From assembly GCA_030847615.1 (NCBI GenBank), contig JAUMIR010000005.1, positions 212,892,645-212,956,644 on the forward strand: a stretch of 64,000 nucleotides of DNA, written 5' to 3'. Numbering within the stretch: the first letter of the stretch is position 1; each line of letters begins with the position of its first letter. A program made the position numbers and the translations under genes. This document shows positions 31,243 through 43,886 of the stretch, piece by piece. This DNA is from Gambelia wislizenii (taxonomy: Eukaryota; Chordata; Lepidosauria; Squamata; Crotaphytidae). The notes under the pieces were generated by a model. That model worked only from the letters and a program-made list of their open reading frames with translations, searched no databases and was not told the DNA's origin.

Positions 31243-33381
31243 TTAAAAAAAAACACCAAGGGACAGTGAATTAGATAGAGGCAGCCATTTCAGGCAGCAA
31301 ATTATAGGTGACATGAAAAGGCAACAAACTGTCCATTTTTAATTTTTTCATTAATTGTATTTTTATTTCAAGGAATGAGGAGAAACGGTGATGGAATTTT
31401 CTACCTTGACTGGGGAAGGATGTGCTGCTGTGTCTCAGACAGCTAAAAATGTTTTGGGTTGAACTAGTTTTCATTAGGAATCAGATTAATCCAATGCATC
31501 TCTTTATACTACGATTCCCAAATAAGAACTGGCTTGGATCTATACATACTGACAAGAGCACAATCAAATTATTTATTTTTCTTCTTGCCATAAATTCTAA
31601 TGTAACACAGATGCTGAGGACCTTATTACATAGGAAACCTCACCAGAGTAAAAAGTAGGTGAAGAAAACCCAAATGTTCCAGAAGGAATTACTTCTTTCA
31701 GAGGAAACTGTTGGGAGCCTTTAGAAACCACTGATAGGGAAACATGGTATTTATTAAATAATTCGTGGTACAGAAAAGGTGCAGAGAGAAGTTTTTCCTT
31801 TCTCTTTCATAATGCTAGAACTCTGAGTCACCTAACTAAATTAACTGTCAGTGCTGCAAGCCAATATAGAATTATTAGGAGTTCTACTGAAATCAGTGGG
31901 AGTCACTTCCATGTAATAATGTATAAGATTATGCAGAAGATATTTCTTCACACAATGGATAACTTATGGAATGCAACATGATATTATGATGGCTACTGGG
32001 CATTGATGGATCTCAATTTGTGCATCTAAAAGGCGATAAGACGATTGCAGAGTGAACAGGTTTGTCAGTCTCCCCAAACCTTAACCATTCCAGATGTTTG
32101 AATTTACAAATTTCTTCATCTTTGAACAATGGCCCTATTGGCTGAGACTGATGGGATTTGTAGTCCCAGACATCTAAAGGGCCCTTGTTTGGGATCTATC
32201 AACTGCCCTTAACTGTGAACAGAGATTGGAAATATTACTTTTGGGACTAAAGCTCCCAGACTCCCTCAGGAGCATGGGTGGTGTAGTCCAAAAAGTATCA
32301 TTACCAGTTTCTGGCTATGGCAGCTGAATAGAACCATAAGGCTCAGAAGAAGCAGTACACACATGAATTGCTGCTGGAATAAAAATAAATGTAGTACAGC
32401 TATTTCCTTGATACCCTGCCTGTAAGCTTCCCATAGGTTGGCCATTGTGGAAAACAGGATGTTGGGACAAGGCAGGCCTTTGGTATGATTCTGCAGGGCT
32501 CTTCTTCTAATTTATATTTAGTTAACATAGGAAATAGCTATTAATAGGCATATCATCCATGAATTTACCCATTCCTTTAAAAAAAAAGAGTCAGCTGAGC
32601 TACTGATCATTGCCATATTTTGACTATGAAGTACATAATTAATTTAGGGATGGAGTCACCCAAGCACCAATACTCAAAAACTAAACAAATAAAAATGTTT
32701 GTGGAATTTAGCTTTAGCTTGTACCAGTCTCTACTGCTGAGAACACTTCATATTTCACTCACAAATAACACCTAATTTGATTGATGAGCAGAAGAAAATC
32801 ACTCAGGAGATCATGCTGAGCAATCTGTTTCTTATTATTCTCCACCTGCAATTTCTTCCACCTAGTATAGAAGAAGACAGCTTTTCTATTTCTCTCAGAA
32901 ATTACTAGCCTGTGTGTCTCAATTACTGTTCTTGAAAGTGAAAGGTACTTTTCCAGACACAAAAATGATGCCAGGAACACTGACCTCCTGCCTTCATTTC
33001 TTCCTTTCCTTTTTCTTCAAAATCTGTCTGTGGTCTGCAGATGACTAAAGTAAAACCTTACATTTTGGAAAAAAGAATCATTCAGTGATTCTTCTGATGT
33101 CATAATGGCAGCATAACATAAATGGAAATGCAATTTCAGAACCCCTCCGTGACTCTTTATTGCACTTTCAAACCTGTGGAGCTCTCGGAAACAATATGGT
33201 TTTACATAGCAACTTGGTGGATTCTAGGAAATCTAAATACTTATAAAAATAGGATGATATTTCTAATGGTAGAAAACAATAGTTGACATCTAACTCTGTA
33301 AAATGCCTTTGGAAAATGTTTATTGGTGCTGTAACATGGAATCTTACCATACATAAGAGTCCAGCCTGTTATCCCTTTAGA
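31243..33381. other. No gene recognised
   Basis: No exon recognised. Around 32070-32195 a palindrome-like hAT-type remnant is present (CCCAAACCTTAACCATTCC at the left, GGGATTTGTAGTCCCAGACA and CCCTTGTTTGGG at the right). Confidence 0.35.
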
Positions 33382-33787
33382 ATCATAGAGTTGGAAGAGA
33401 CCACAAGTGCCATCCAGTCCAACCCCCTGCTATGCAGGCATAAACAATCAAAGCATTCCCAAAAGATGGCCATCCAGCCTCTGTTTAAAAACCTCCAAAG
33501 AAGGAGACTCCACCACACTCTGAGGCAATGCATTCTACTGCCGAACAGCTCTTACTGTCAGGAAGTTCTTCCTAATGTTTATATGGAATCTCTTTTCCTG
33601 TAGTTTGAGTCCATTGTTACGTATCTTAGTCTCTGGCGCTGCAGAAAACAAGCTTGCTGCATCCTCAGTATGACATCCCTTCAAATATTTAAACATGGTT
33701 ATCATGTCCCCTCTTAACTTTCTCTTCCCCAGGCTAAATATGCCCAGATCCCTAAGTGACTCCTCATAAGGCCCTTCCATTCCTTTA
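33382..33787 (-). mobile_element. CR1 LINE 3' end
   Basis: The plus strand shows AGAATCATAGAGTTGGAAGA and CCATCCAGTCCAACCCCCTG, the reverse complement of CR1 3' UTR. Further right the minus strand codes FNIMTMFK-like and LGKRKLRGDMITMFKYLKG, the ORF2 C-terminus. It is 5'-truncated at about 33787. Confidence 0.85.
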
Positions 33788-33877
33788 TCACACTATCTCC
33801 TTACCCAGGGAGTGCAAAATTAACAAGGCAGCATGTCTTCTTTGATTGTTAAAAAATATCAACAGGGGACAGAACTT

Positions 33878-34496
33878 AGGGGTTGTCTAAATGGTGAAAA
33901 TACCCCTCATGGAATTTGCTGTGAATATGACCTGTCTAAATGGGATCCCGCATCAATCCACAGTATTCGGAAGGAGGAGGGCCCAAAATGGCAAAAACAA
34001 CACTGGAAAAGTCTTAGCTGCTTTTCCTGTAGTTTTTTAAAAACAGTGAGGGGTTGTGCATTCCTACTTGTTAGGACAAGTGATTCACTTTGAATCGTTT
34101 TCCCATACATGAGGATGCAGAAATTGGCCAGGTGAGGGTGGGGGGGCAGAGCTTGCTAACAGGACAAATACCCACTGCTGCCATGTTGAATTTTCACCTT
34201 AGCAAGTGATTGCTAAGGTGATAAAATGGGGTTTTCTGCTCTCTTTTTAACTTGAAAAATCGCTCTATTGCTCCAGTACACCATAGACAACATTGGTGGG
34301 GTTTGTTTTGTTTTGTTTTGTTTTTTAAGTTCAGTGGTGGTGAAGTACTAATGCAAGTAAATCACTTGTGGCCACCATCTGGTATGCAAAGCTTCTGGGG
34401 GCTTCTGGGGCTAAGAACACCATCAAGACAAGTTGCTGCTACTACAAAATGCCATTACTGCAAAGTACTTTGCCCAGCCCCATATAGACTAGCCCT
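33878..34496 (-). mobile_element. GGGCTTGTCTA-family MITE, copy C
   Basis: The left end is AGGGGTTGTCTAAATGGTG and the right end reverse-complemented is AGGGCTAGTCTATATGGGG. It contains CCTCATGGAATTTGC, AGTATTCGGAAGGAGGAGGG, TTTTTAAAAACAGTGAGGGG and GACAAGTTGCTGCTACTAC. It is the reverse orientation of copies A and B. Confidence 0.65.
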
Positions 34497-34708
34497 AAGG
34501 GTCCTTCAGAGCCTTTACAGAAAACCTTTCTTTGCATGTATCCAGAACATGTGCACTACAACTGATGAGTGAATGAAATTTCTGATTCTGAATTTCAGAT
34601 TCTCATGTATCTGTTAGAGTATTAAATCAATTTCTGGATGCTAAGTCAACACTTATTAAATTCTCTGGGTGTGCTCTAGTTAAGACTGCCCATTTGAATT
34701 TTCGACGT

Positions 34709-34830
34709 GATGTGGAAAAGAGACAAAGTCTCAGGATGTTGAAAAGAAATATGATTTTATTAGTGATAGCTGCCCTTTTTTCAATAATAAAATCATCTTT
34801 CTTTTCAACTGTCTCTTTTCCATCTCACAT
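34709..34830. repeat. Imperfect hairpin with 25-bp stem
   Basis: 34738-34762 and 34785-34809 are inverted copies with one mismatch (GTTGAAAAGAAA...TTTTATTA), separated by 22 bases. Outside them GGAAAAGAGAC / GTCTCTTTTCC extends the pairing, with a 15-base bulge on the left arm. No known family is recognised. Confidence 0.75.
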
Positions 34831-36452
34831 ACACTGGATGTTACCAGTCCTTTTGCTTTCATTTGGATTTTGGCCCAGGATTGGAGGGACAGCGAACCAG
34901 CAGTCTACCTAATTAACAATAATAATTTTTAAAACAGCACTTATTCCATTGAGGCTTGGAAGCTTCAACAATGACATTGACAGATGTTTAGCCTCATCAT
35001 GTAACTTTTTTGTGTGCTTACTACAGAAACTAGTGTGCTTTCACAACTCATCCCAATGCCTCCTGCCACTAGCTGTAGTAATATTTGCTCCTACTTGCTA
35101 TACAGAGAAGGTTCACTGTGCAAATCAGAAAGGGCCCCAAGACTATGGGAGATTTTAAGATGATGTGCAATGTTAAAATCAACTTAGCAACATCACTGTC
35201 AATTGGGTGATAAAGTACCAGGCATGCAATAATGCTCTGGACATGTTTTACATTTTAGCTCTAGTGTGATGATAAACAAACCAGGGGGCAGAGCAAACTG
35301 TTGATTTAACTAACGGAAACCTTCTGGCTGCATGCAGTCACTTTGAGGATCTAGAGATGCGAGAATCGTGTTCAGAATCAGAAATAGCTGCTGAATGTTA
35401 TTCACTCTTATCATCTGTGGAACATATGTACCTGACATATCCACTCAAATGTTGGTCTGGAAAGACTGAAGGAGATTTAGTCCTATCCCCTGTCATGCAA
35501 CAAGATTGTCCAGATGAAGAGCTCTTTACAAACTAGCTTGTATTATTGAAGTTAAAGTGTGTGTAATTCAGGATGCAGAAATAAAAATGGTGTACTATAC
35601 TACTATGTTTGCAAGTTTCAAATAACAGCACCCATGAAACATGTGCAGAAAGATCATTACAGCTGCAAATACTCAAAAATTTTAATTCTGGTTTTCAAAT
35701 ATTCCCATAATCATTTATACTGTTTACTTACCATTTTGCTCCTGTGAAATAGCTTGGACAAGGTTTAACTGCACAGCAGTAAACTACAAAGTAAGATACT
35801 TGGAAGTACTACTAGCATAATTTTGCAAGATTTCTATACAATTATTCCAATGCCTCTTACTGAGAAAACAAGTTATTTTCCTGTATTTTAGCTAGTGGTT
35901 AGCCAATACTGTATAATTCTTCTCTGAATAGTTAGAAAAAAGTACAACCTGGACCACAAGAATTTTAGGCCTAGTTCTCATAAAAACCAGCTAAGATGGT
36001 AAATATGAACCATATCACTCCAAGCCACAGATATGTACTCACATGATGAAATGCTTCCCCATGGGGAAAAAATCATGCACTCAATGTCAAGGAGAAAAAT
36101 AAACTAAACTAGAACTAGATGTGAAGGAGAAGGATGAGAATTCTTCTTTGTTATTTGATAACATGCCAATTGTAATATGCTATCCATAGAGAACTTTTTG
36201 TACTTAGCTGTAGCCAGTGTGGTGGGTTTTCAAGAAAAAATAGAACTCTCCCCACCAAATTCCCATATTCTAAATAATATTATCTGCTTTAAATATATTA
36301 CAGTATATTAAAACATGATCAAAGGTTTAAGTGAAAATTATTTTATTGTAATATTTATAATACTGTAATGTAAAAAGAACAGCATATACTTCCCTTATAC
36401 ATGAAAAAAATGACTGCACCTGAAGGAATACTATCTTTTCAAAGTAGAATTC
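34831..36452. other. No gene recognised
   Basis: AT-rich with no recognised element or exon. Confidence 0.35.
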
Positions 36453-36648
36453 AAAAAGACATAACTGTGTTAGTCTGGAATATCAGTGTGCAAAGGGATC
36501 TTGTAGCACCTTTGAGACTAACTGAGAGAAAGAAGTTGTAGCATAAGTTTTCTTCATACATCTGAGGAAGTAGACTAAGTCTACAAAAGCTTATGCTACA
36601 ACTTTTTTCTCTCAGTCTCATAGATGCTACAAGACCCCTTTGCATACT
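36453..36648. mobile_element. Head-to-head hammerhead-like repeat pair
   Basis: Two copies face each other. The minus-oriented copy (left) shows GACTAACACAGTTATGTC and AAGTTGTAGCATAAG in inverse. The plus-oriented copy (right) shows CTGAGGAAGTAGACTAAGTC, TACAAAAGCTTATGCTACAA and TGCTACAAGACCCC. The right copy has a hammerhead-like core at 36562-36588: CTGAGGA, a perfect 7-bp stem (GTAGACT / AGTCTAC), and AAAA where GAAA is expected. It is followed by GCTTATGCTA, which can form the short stem III plus a UA cleavage site. Confidence 0.55.
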
Positions 36649-37384
36649 ATCTTTTTAAAGGAAATATGCCTGAGAGATCTACCTGATATATTGACAATTT
36701 ATCTTTTTTTTCTGAAGTAGATCTGTAGAACTTTCAGCTTCACTCACTCAATCTCTGCACTCCTTATTAGTTCCATTTCAAATTGAGGAAAATCTAATTT
36801 AATACTGGTTGAACATTCTATTCCACTAAAGGATGAATGTAATGCTGCAGGCACAGGAAACATATCACATTTTGTCTTGAAAATTTGTACTTGTAACTAA
36901 GTATTTTGTTCTACAAGGCTTTAACCAAATAGTGACACAGAAGGTTGCCCCTTTTGCAGTTAAAGCAGCCAGTTTAAGGGGAAAGGCGGGGTGATATAAG
37001 TAGTAATATAATAGATTCCTTTTGTTTCAAATTTACTATACTGTACTTTGTATTTGGTATTTTTACTTTTATTGTCTGTCCTTGATAAAGTCTGTTGACT
37101 TATTCACTTACTACTTGTGACTAACTGAGAAGCAAAAGATTTTGCAAAATAGAAACAAGCTTAGCAGTGTGTCAATTTGTTATTCTATTCATCTGAGCAC
37201 TAGCATTTTTCAATGCTTGTCATCTTATATGAGTAACTACACGCTAATAATCCTACATTTAGCCCATCTAGCATGGCTGATTGCACTAAAACAGCCCAGA
37301 CAACTGTGGATAAATGTGTGTGTTTGTGTGTGGAATAGAACTATTTTCCATGGAAAATACAGCATTGGAAAACTGTACCCATAT
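36649..37384. other. No gene recognised
   Basis: Nothing recognisable. Confidence 0.3.
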
Positions 37385-37500
37385 TGCACTAGTGTGGAAG
37401 CAACTGCACTTGCACTGGCTCCCTATTAACTTCAGAGCCAGCTGCAATGTCCTAAACTGTTTGGAACCAGGTTACCAAATAGATCCCCTTCTCCAGTATA
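37385..37500 (+). mobile_element. L2-like LINE fragment
   Basis: A short translated stretch, LHWLPINFRASCNVL, then LEPGYQIDPLLQY, corresponds to the conserved ORF2 C-terminal LHWLP...R block. It is internal and truncated on both sides. Confidence 0.6.
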
Positions 37501-38058
37501 GATTTTTTTTTTTAAGGCGGCCTTGGGAAATCACCTGCCACAGCCTCCACATAGCTATCTAGTAGCAAGCCAGAAACAAAACTACTCCATCACAGTACAT
37601 ATTTTGTGGAATGTTTCCCCATCCCCACTCCCATATTCAGAAGAAATCAAATATGTGCTAAATTATGGTGTCTGTTAAAACTATGGTGTCTGTAGAAACT
37701 GGTATCTTCATCCAGGTGTCAAACCAGAGTATCATACACACACATACATGTGTGTGTGTATACTGTATATGTGTGCAATGTTTTGGCCTTTCCCATGTAT
37801 TCCCGTTGTATGTCCTTGTCTACAAAATATATAGCAGTGCTTCTCCCTCTACTGTGATAATCAAGTAGTGTAATGTTAATCCTACATGAACAATGTGTTG
37901 CATGAACAACTAAATATTATTATTATATGAGTTTTGCTTTTAACAGAGAAAACATTGTTGACCTTATCAGTTCCAAATTGTATTGCACATAATAGACACT
38001 ATGCATGAAATCCACACTTTTCTCATTTCCCAGTACACTACAAACTGCAGGCAACATG
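37501..38058. other. No gene recognised
   Basis: It contains a self-complementary (CA)n(TG)n stretch at about 37734-37762 and otherwise nothing recognisable. Confidence 0.35.
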
Positions 38059-38387
38059 GGACTTTTTCGGACAAAGAAAAATAATGCAAGCAGCCTCTCC
38101 AGCTTGCAAGGCTGCTGCGCTGCAAAGCACCCCTTTCGTATGACGCTCGCCCCTGCCGGTACTGTTGCGGTACCGGAGGAAGAGCTGAGCGTCATATTTC
38201 GTTGATTTTTACTCACGATCAACTTTCATGAATAAAAAAATCAATGAAATATGACGCTCAGCTCTCCCTGCGGTACCGCAACAGTACCAGCAGGGGCGAG
38301 CGTCATGCGAAAGGGGCGCTTTGCAGCGCAGCAGCCTCGCAAGCTGGAGAGGCTGCTTGCGTTATTTTTCTTTGTCCGAAAAAGTCC
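38059..38387. mobile_element. Foldback MITE, GGACTTTTTC family, copy 2
   Basis: The right end reverse-complemented is GGACTTTTTCGGACAAAG and the left end matches it. Both sides are flanked by ATG. The arms of about 150 bp are nearly identical inverted copies (GCTGCTGCGCTGCAAAG, GTATGACGCTCGCCCCTG, ACTGTTGCGGTACC). The centre is TTTTTACTCACGATC / CATGAATAAAAAAAT. This is the best preserved palindrome of the three copies. Confidence 0.88.
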
Positions 38388-39544
38388 ATGGTGTCACAAG
38401 CAAATTCTCCCCCTCCAAATGCTATTTGGCCTGTCATGTAAATAGCCATACAGTGCAGCAGTGATCATTGCCAAGAAATGAAAGACATGACTCTATTATA
38501 CAGGACATGGATGTTTTTCACAAGAACGCTCTCAATGAATGCTCCAAGTTTCTGCCAGCATTTCATAATCACCCAAAATGAACTATTCCAACTGCTCAGA
38601 GACATGTTTCTTTCCCTCATCACAGCTGGTATAAAACTTCAGTGACAAATGTGGTACAACTACACATGCTTGCTCAGATAGTTGACATTAGTTAGAACAT
38701 TGCACAAAAATCTATGTCTAGATTTCCTCCATTTCCTTTACTGAAAAGTAAAGTTCTATATGGAGAATAAAGGTTGATAGGAAAATTTTAAAAGTCCTTC
38801 TATTATGTCAACTAGCCATCATTTTGCTTTTACATGCTTTATACATTATTGATCATTCATCACTGTCATCATGGAACACCAGTGGGCATAGCATCTTATA
38901 GAGTACAAGATGAAATAACGAATATCACAGACTTAAAATCTTATTCAGTAGGAACCAAGGAAAGTGGTATAGACGTAGAGATAAAGAAGGAGGCAATATG
39001 CTACTCTGTCTGTTACACATACTTAGCCTTAATTATAGAATGGGTTGAAGTAGGGCAAGAGAAGTAGGGGGCTGTACCACAGGCCTTGTGAGATGAGTTT
39101 TGAGGAGATATTTGATGTAATGGAGGAAGGAGAAGGTATGATACAGGTGTTAAATGAAGCACTGTTTCAAGCACACAAATACCCCTACATATTTTAAAGA
39201 TAACCAATTCAACTGATCACTTTTATGTCCTATATTTTTTTATAAATTATCTCAGATTTTAAGATTTTACATATATAGGAATAAAATACAGTATAAGTTA
39301 TCACACAAAATATAGGATTAAAAATGAACAGCTGAATGCATTTATCTTTCAGTTCTAGCACATGTTTAGCTAAACAGATAAGGTTAATATGCTGTGGGGC
39401 CTGTGATCATGTCTAACAAACATCTGCCTAATAAGCAGACTTATGCTTTGTCTGCCATGATTTTTCTGCAAAATTACAAGATGTCTTGTGCACATATGCT
39501 TGATGATGGATCGCCATCCCCAGATCAGGGCATAACTCTAGCTT
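38388..39544. other. No gene recognised
   Basis: Nothing recognisable. Confidence 0.3.
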
Positions 39545-40560
39545 TTCTTTGCAAACAAAGATTCTGGAAGGACTCATCCCGCGCTTTCTGCAAGCGTGCT
39601 GATGACTGAAAAGGCCAATCCGAGATAAACAAGTCCGGTTGCAGAAAGCACAGCAGAAGGTCTCCTTGGGTGATGTTTCCAGGTTGTGATTCTTTCTGCA
39701 TTGTCATTTCTCTTCAAGACTTGTTCGTCGTGAGTTCTCAAATAAGGCTGCAGCATTGTGGATAGTGTGTCTCCATGCCTCCCAATGTGAAGCCAGGGTA
39801 GACCATTGTTGGTGATCAATTTGGCCAAGCCTGAGATGTTGTTTCAGGGAGTGCTTTGTATCATTTTTTTTGGAGCACCCCCTCTTACGCTGACCCGTGG
39901 CAAGTTCACCGTAGAGTACTATTTTTGGGAGGTGATGGTCCTCCATCCTAGAAACGTGCCCTGCCCAGTGCAGCTGTGTTCTCAATATCATGACCTCAAT
40001 GCTGGTGATCCCTGCTTGTTCAAGGACAGCAACATTCGTCACATAGTCAGTCCAGTGTATATTTAGGGTTGTACGTATACAGCGCTGATGAAAACGTTCG
40101 AAGAGTTGTAAGTGTTGGCAATAGGCGAGCCATGTTTCAGACCCATAAAGGAGAATAGACAGTACAATGGCTCTATACACACTGATTTTTGTGCTTTGCC
40201 TCAGGTGTTTGTTACTCCAGACTCTTTTGTAAAGTCTTCCAAATGCGCTATATGTCTTTGCTAATCTGTGATCAATCTCTTTGTCAATCTTGGCATCTGA
40301 GGAGATGATGCTTCCCAGGTAGGTGAAGTGCTGAATGGACTTAAGTGGTGTTCGTCCTGTGGTGCAGGCTGGTAGAGAACTTCCATTTTCTTCCGGTTTA
40401 CTTCCAGCCCAAACAGCTCTACAGCTGTTGCAAAGCAGGATGTTAGATGCTGCCAAGCTGCTTCTGTGTGGGCAACAAGGGCAGCAGCAGCAGCGAAGAG
40501 CAGCTCATGGACTAGATAGTTTAGAGTCTTAGTGCGAGCCCACAGATGGCTTAAGTTAAA
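39545..40560 (-). mobile_element. Non-LTR retrotransposon ORF2 fragment, copy 3 (longest)
   Basis: This is the longest copy of the family seen at 7061, in reverse. From its 5' side it has NYLVHELLFAAAAALVAH, EAAWQHLTSCFATAVELFG and KKMEVLYQPAPQDEH. It then changes frame to YLGSIISSDAKIDKEIDHRL, VYRAIVLSILLYGSETW, VLEQAGITSIEVMILRTQL and GHVSRMEDHHLPKIVLYGEL, and ends near the zinc finger (FCNRTCLS region in a third frame). The segment LLFAAAAALVAH sits where the reverse transcriptase ADD box is expected, and both acidic residues are alanine. It is frameshifted and dead. Confidence 0.8.
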
Positions 40561-42699
40561 CAAGCTACCATCAATACCATCAGGGCATAACAGATAATGA
40601 CTTACTCAATGTGTGCACATAGGACTCTGCATTTGTATACATCATTTAGATGTCACAAAGAACACATTAAGAACAGGTCAGAGCAAGCAAGTGTGATCTT
40701 TTTGTAGCACTACACATTCACTTAAACTAGTTTGCCAACCACATTTTTAATCTTAAAGTCTGCTGTTACTATTACTCTACTGTCAGGTATCAGCATTCCC
40801 AAACTCATAGAGCACAAGCTTCAGGGTTCTTCAGAAAGCTTTATTGACAGAAATCCAGGAAGCATACAATACAAAGTTGTTGCTGAGACTGAGAACCTAC
40901 CAGATACACTCTAAATTAAAAGCATTTTACAATCAAGAAAATCAGATGGGCTGCATAACTACTCGTGGTCCATCATCCACTGACACCAGCATTCCTTAAA
41001 CCGGAAGTTACCATCTTCCCAGCGTCTCTAGCCTTGAAGCTAAAACTGTTAATTCCAGGTGCCTTTTTATCTCCTTTCCCAAGCAAAGCCCAAACAGGTA
41101 CACATACATAATTTCACCCCACACAAATTGCTATGCACACTCTATACCAAGGCCACAGGGAAACTAATGAATATGGCAGGAGCAGGAGCTAAAGGGAACA
41201 ATTCTGACATCTGCAGTCTGTTATTCAGATTTACTAGATGAAATCCTGGCCTTTCAGCAAATGTGCATAGTCTATTTCTATTAAGTGTTTTCCAGCAGCT
41301 TTTTCCATAGTATGGCAAATTGTGGAGTTTAAACATTATCAGAACACTGTAACTGTGACTGTAATCTAAGCAGGTTAATAGGATGGTAATGATGCATTTA
41401 GTAATCTTGTGTAATAGCCTATTTAAAAAGGAATAATCAGAGAGGAAAATTCAGCATGCTCCTCAGTACTTAAAAGCTCTCAAATAGCTAAAGCCCAAAA
41501 GGTACATTACAGGCATCGAATCTCATAGAAATTATGGGCATGTGTTCATTGTGTTTAATAAGTGTCAAGTTTCTAGTCACAGTCAATTTCATGATCCAAA
41601 CGTTAAATTAACTATTAAATTGAAAACAGATGATACTGTAGTCCACTTCAGGCTATACACATTTAGTACTTAATAAGCCAAGGGCATCTTCTATAATGAG
41701 CTACAGAGTCTCAAAGGTGTAAAGTCCATGTCCTATTTTTTATAATTAGTGCACTAAAAATTGAGATTGTGGGTGTTCTCCATTTTTGCCTGCATACGTC
41801 TAAATGGGCTTCACAAGTCAGAGGGAAACTGTTGTCATTCTACATTTCTCTATCCTAGTCAATAATCTATTTCTTACTTTCCAGTGAAGTCTATCGATTT
41901 CCCTTGAGAAGGCTTGTCTTTACTGCATTGATGGATTGCAGAACTGTGGAGAAACACAGCAGTGCCTATTTTCTATTATAGTCTAATAATTCAGAAGCAA
42001 GTTACCTATACACATCAAGTACAGAACTAATTTAAAATGCAATTTGCTAATAAATTACATGTCTGTCAGTATCTGTGATGTGCAACACTGCCTCTGCCCC
42101 ATCCCTAAACCAATATTCTTTTTAAAATGCTGTTTATAAAACATTTCAACATGAACTGAAATTTGCATTGGAAATATCTTGGATTGTTGTCTACTAAGAA
42201 CATTTGATGTTACGAAATTGGTACTAGGTATGTCTGTTGAACAGAACAATTAAGAGGTTGATTGACTGGAATAATTATGTTTAGATGCTATGGTCTTCAT
42301 AAGAACATTTCTTTCTTGCTTTTGCATACCACATAAGTTAAAAATGTCCACATTCTACCAACATGAATTGGTTGTTTTACCTGAAAAAAATAGCTGGCCT
42401 ATCCAACCCATGGAATAAATTAAGAATTATGTACGTTTAAAGTTAGTAATATCATTTCCTGTCTGAACACTGCCATGGGTTCTTGGGAAACAAACTATGT
42501 CAACAAAAACCTGTGATCAAAAAATTAATATGATATTTTAGATTCAAAATAGTTACAACTGTAAGAGTCACATATCTCAAGAATGAAATGAACAATGGCA
42601 TTTCTAGCCAACGCCTCCCATTTTAGACTTCAAAAGTATATTTGGAATAATTATATTACACCCATACTTCCCATGGATTTAGGATTCATGACTTAGCTA
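40561..42699. other. No gene recognised
   Basis: Over 2 kb of AT-rich sequence with no recognised exon or element. Confidence 0.35.
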
Positions 42700-42758
42700 G
42701 AACTTTGTTTTAACAGAGGGGTGGGGTATAAATAAATTTTATTATTATTATATTATAA
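42700..42758 (+). mobile_element. L2-like LINE 3' tail
   Basis: AGAGGGGTGGGGTATAAATA followed by (ATT)n resembles the 3' end of the L2 element at 14285. Confidence 0.55.
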
Positions 42759-43886
42759 CTTTGTCCATTCCCTGGGCTTTTGTAAATAAATACAATATAT
42801 TTGTGTTGCTGTTTTGAGAATGTTTGTTTCTCTGTTTACAGCATAGAACCAAGAAATGTTAACTCTGTTTGCAACCAAAGAAAAACAACTATCTAGAGTT
42901 TTCCTAACAGTATGCAAAAGTATCTTCTTCCCTGGGATATAAAAGTTCATTGCTACATAATGAAAAGCTGAATCGTTGTTCCAGAAAGAACTTTTCAAAA
43001 TAAATACTCAAGTGACCTAGTACTGAATACCCAAAAAGTTCACCTTTTTTTTTTATCTACAAGCATTGCTGAAGAATGAAGTCATCTCACTGAAGATTTG
43101 TAGAAGAAAAAGGAGATTTTAGTAGGAGCACAAAGATACACTTCCATTGATAAATCTGAAGAAATGCCAACATGATGACATTTCACAACACAGTTGATGT
43201 TGTAATCTTGCACTCACTATTTCAGAATGTTGACTTTAGGGGATAATTATATGCAACTGGGCATAGGATGGTACACGATAATATTTTACAAAACATTTTT
43301 ATATAAGAAACTGACATCAGTGACTGTTGCTTCCATTATTTAAAAAATATTAATACTAAGAAATACCAACATATTTGAGCCATTTTTATTACCTAAAGTA
43401 TCATACAGAACTAGCTTCAAATCCCAGCACTGCATTTTTATATCTTTCAGTTTTAATGTGAAATAGAAATTATGATGGTAACATAATTATTAAATTAATA
43501 TACATGTGGCAAATAACAAGGAAACATTTGAACACAGCAATAAGACTAAAGACATAAAGTCACATATCCCTGTAACTACAGCATGCTTGCAGACATCTTT
43601 TCTTGTTTATGTGGATCACAACAATCCAAAGAACTTTGTCATAAATATTAAACCATAATTGTTACTTGACAGCCATCATAAAAATACATAACACAAATTA
43701 GCTGTAATCAATTGTCAATACAACTACAATACAATATTAAATTACAGAATCTGCCGTATCAGAGAAAAAACATGATTGAGGAAATTTGAAATGAACTCCT
43801 GTTGCAATTGCTTTCTTCTCAGTTTTATCATTAGGAAACATCACATACCCCATTCAACAGCTCGTTGCAGAGGAACTTGCTTTATA
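42759..43886. other. No gene recognised
   Basis: AT-rich with no recognised element or exon. Confidence 0.35.
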
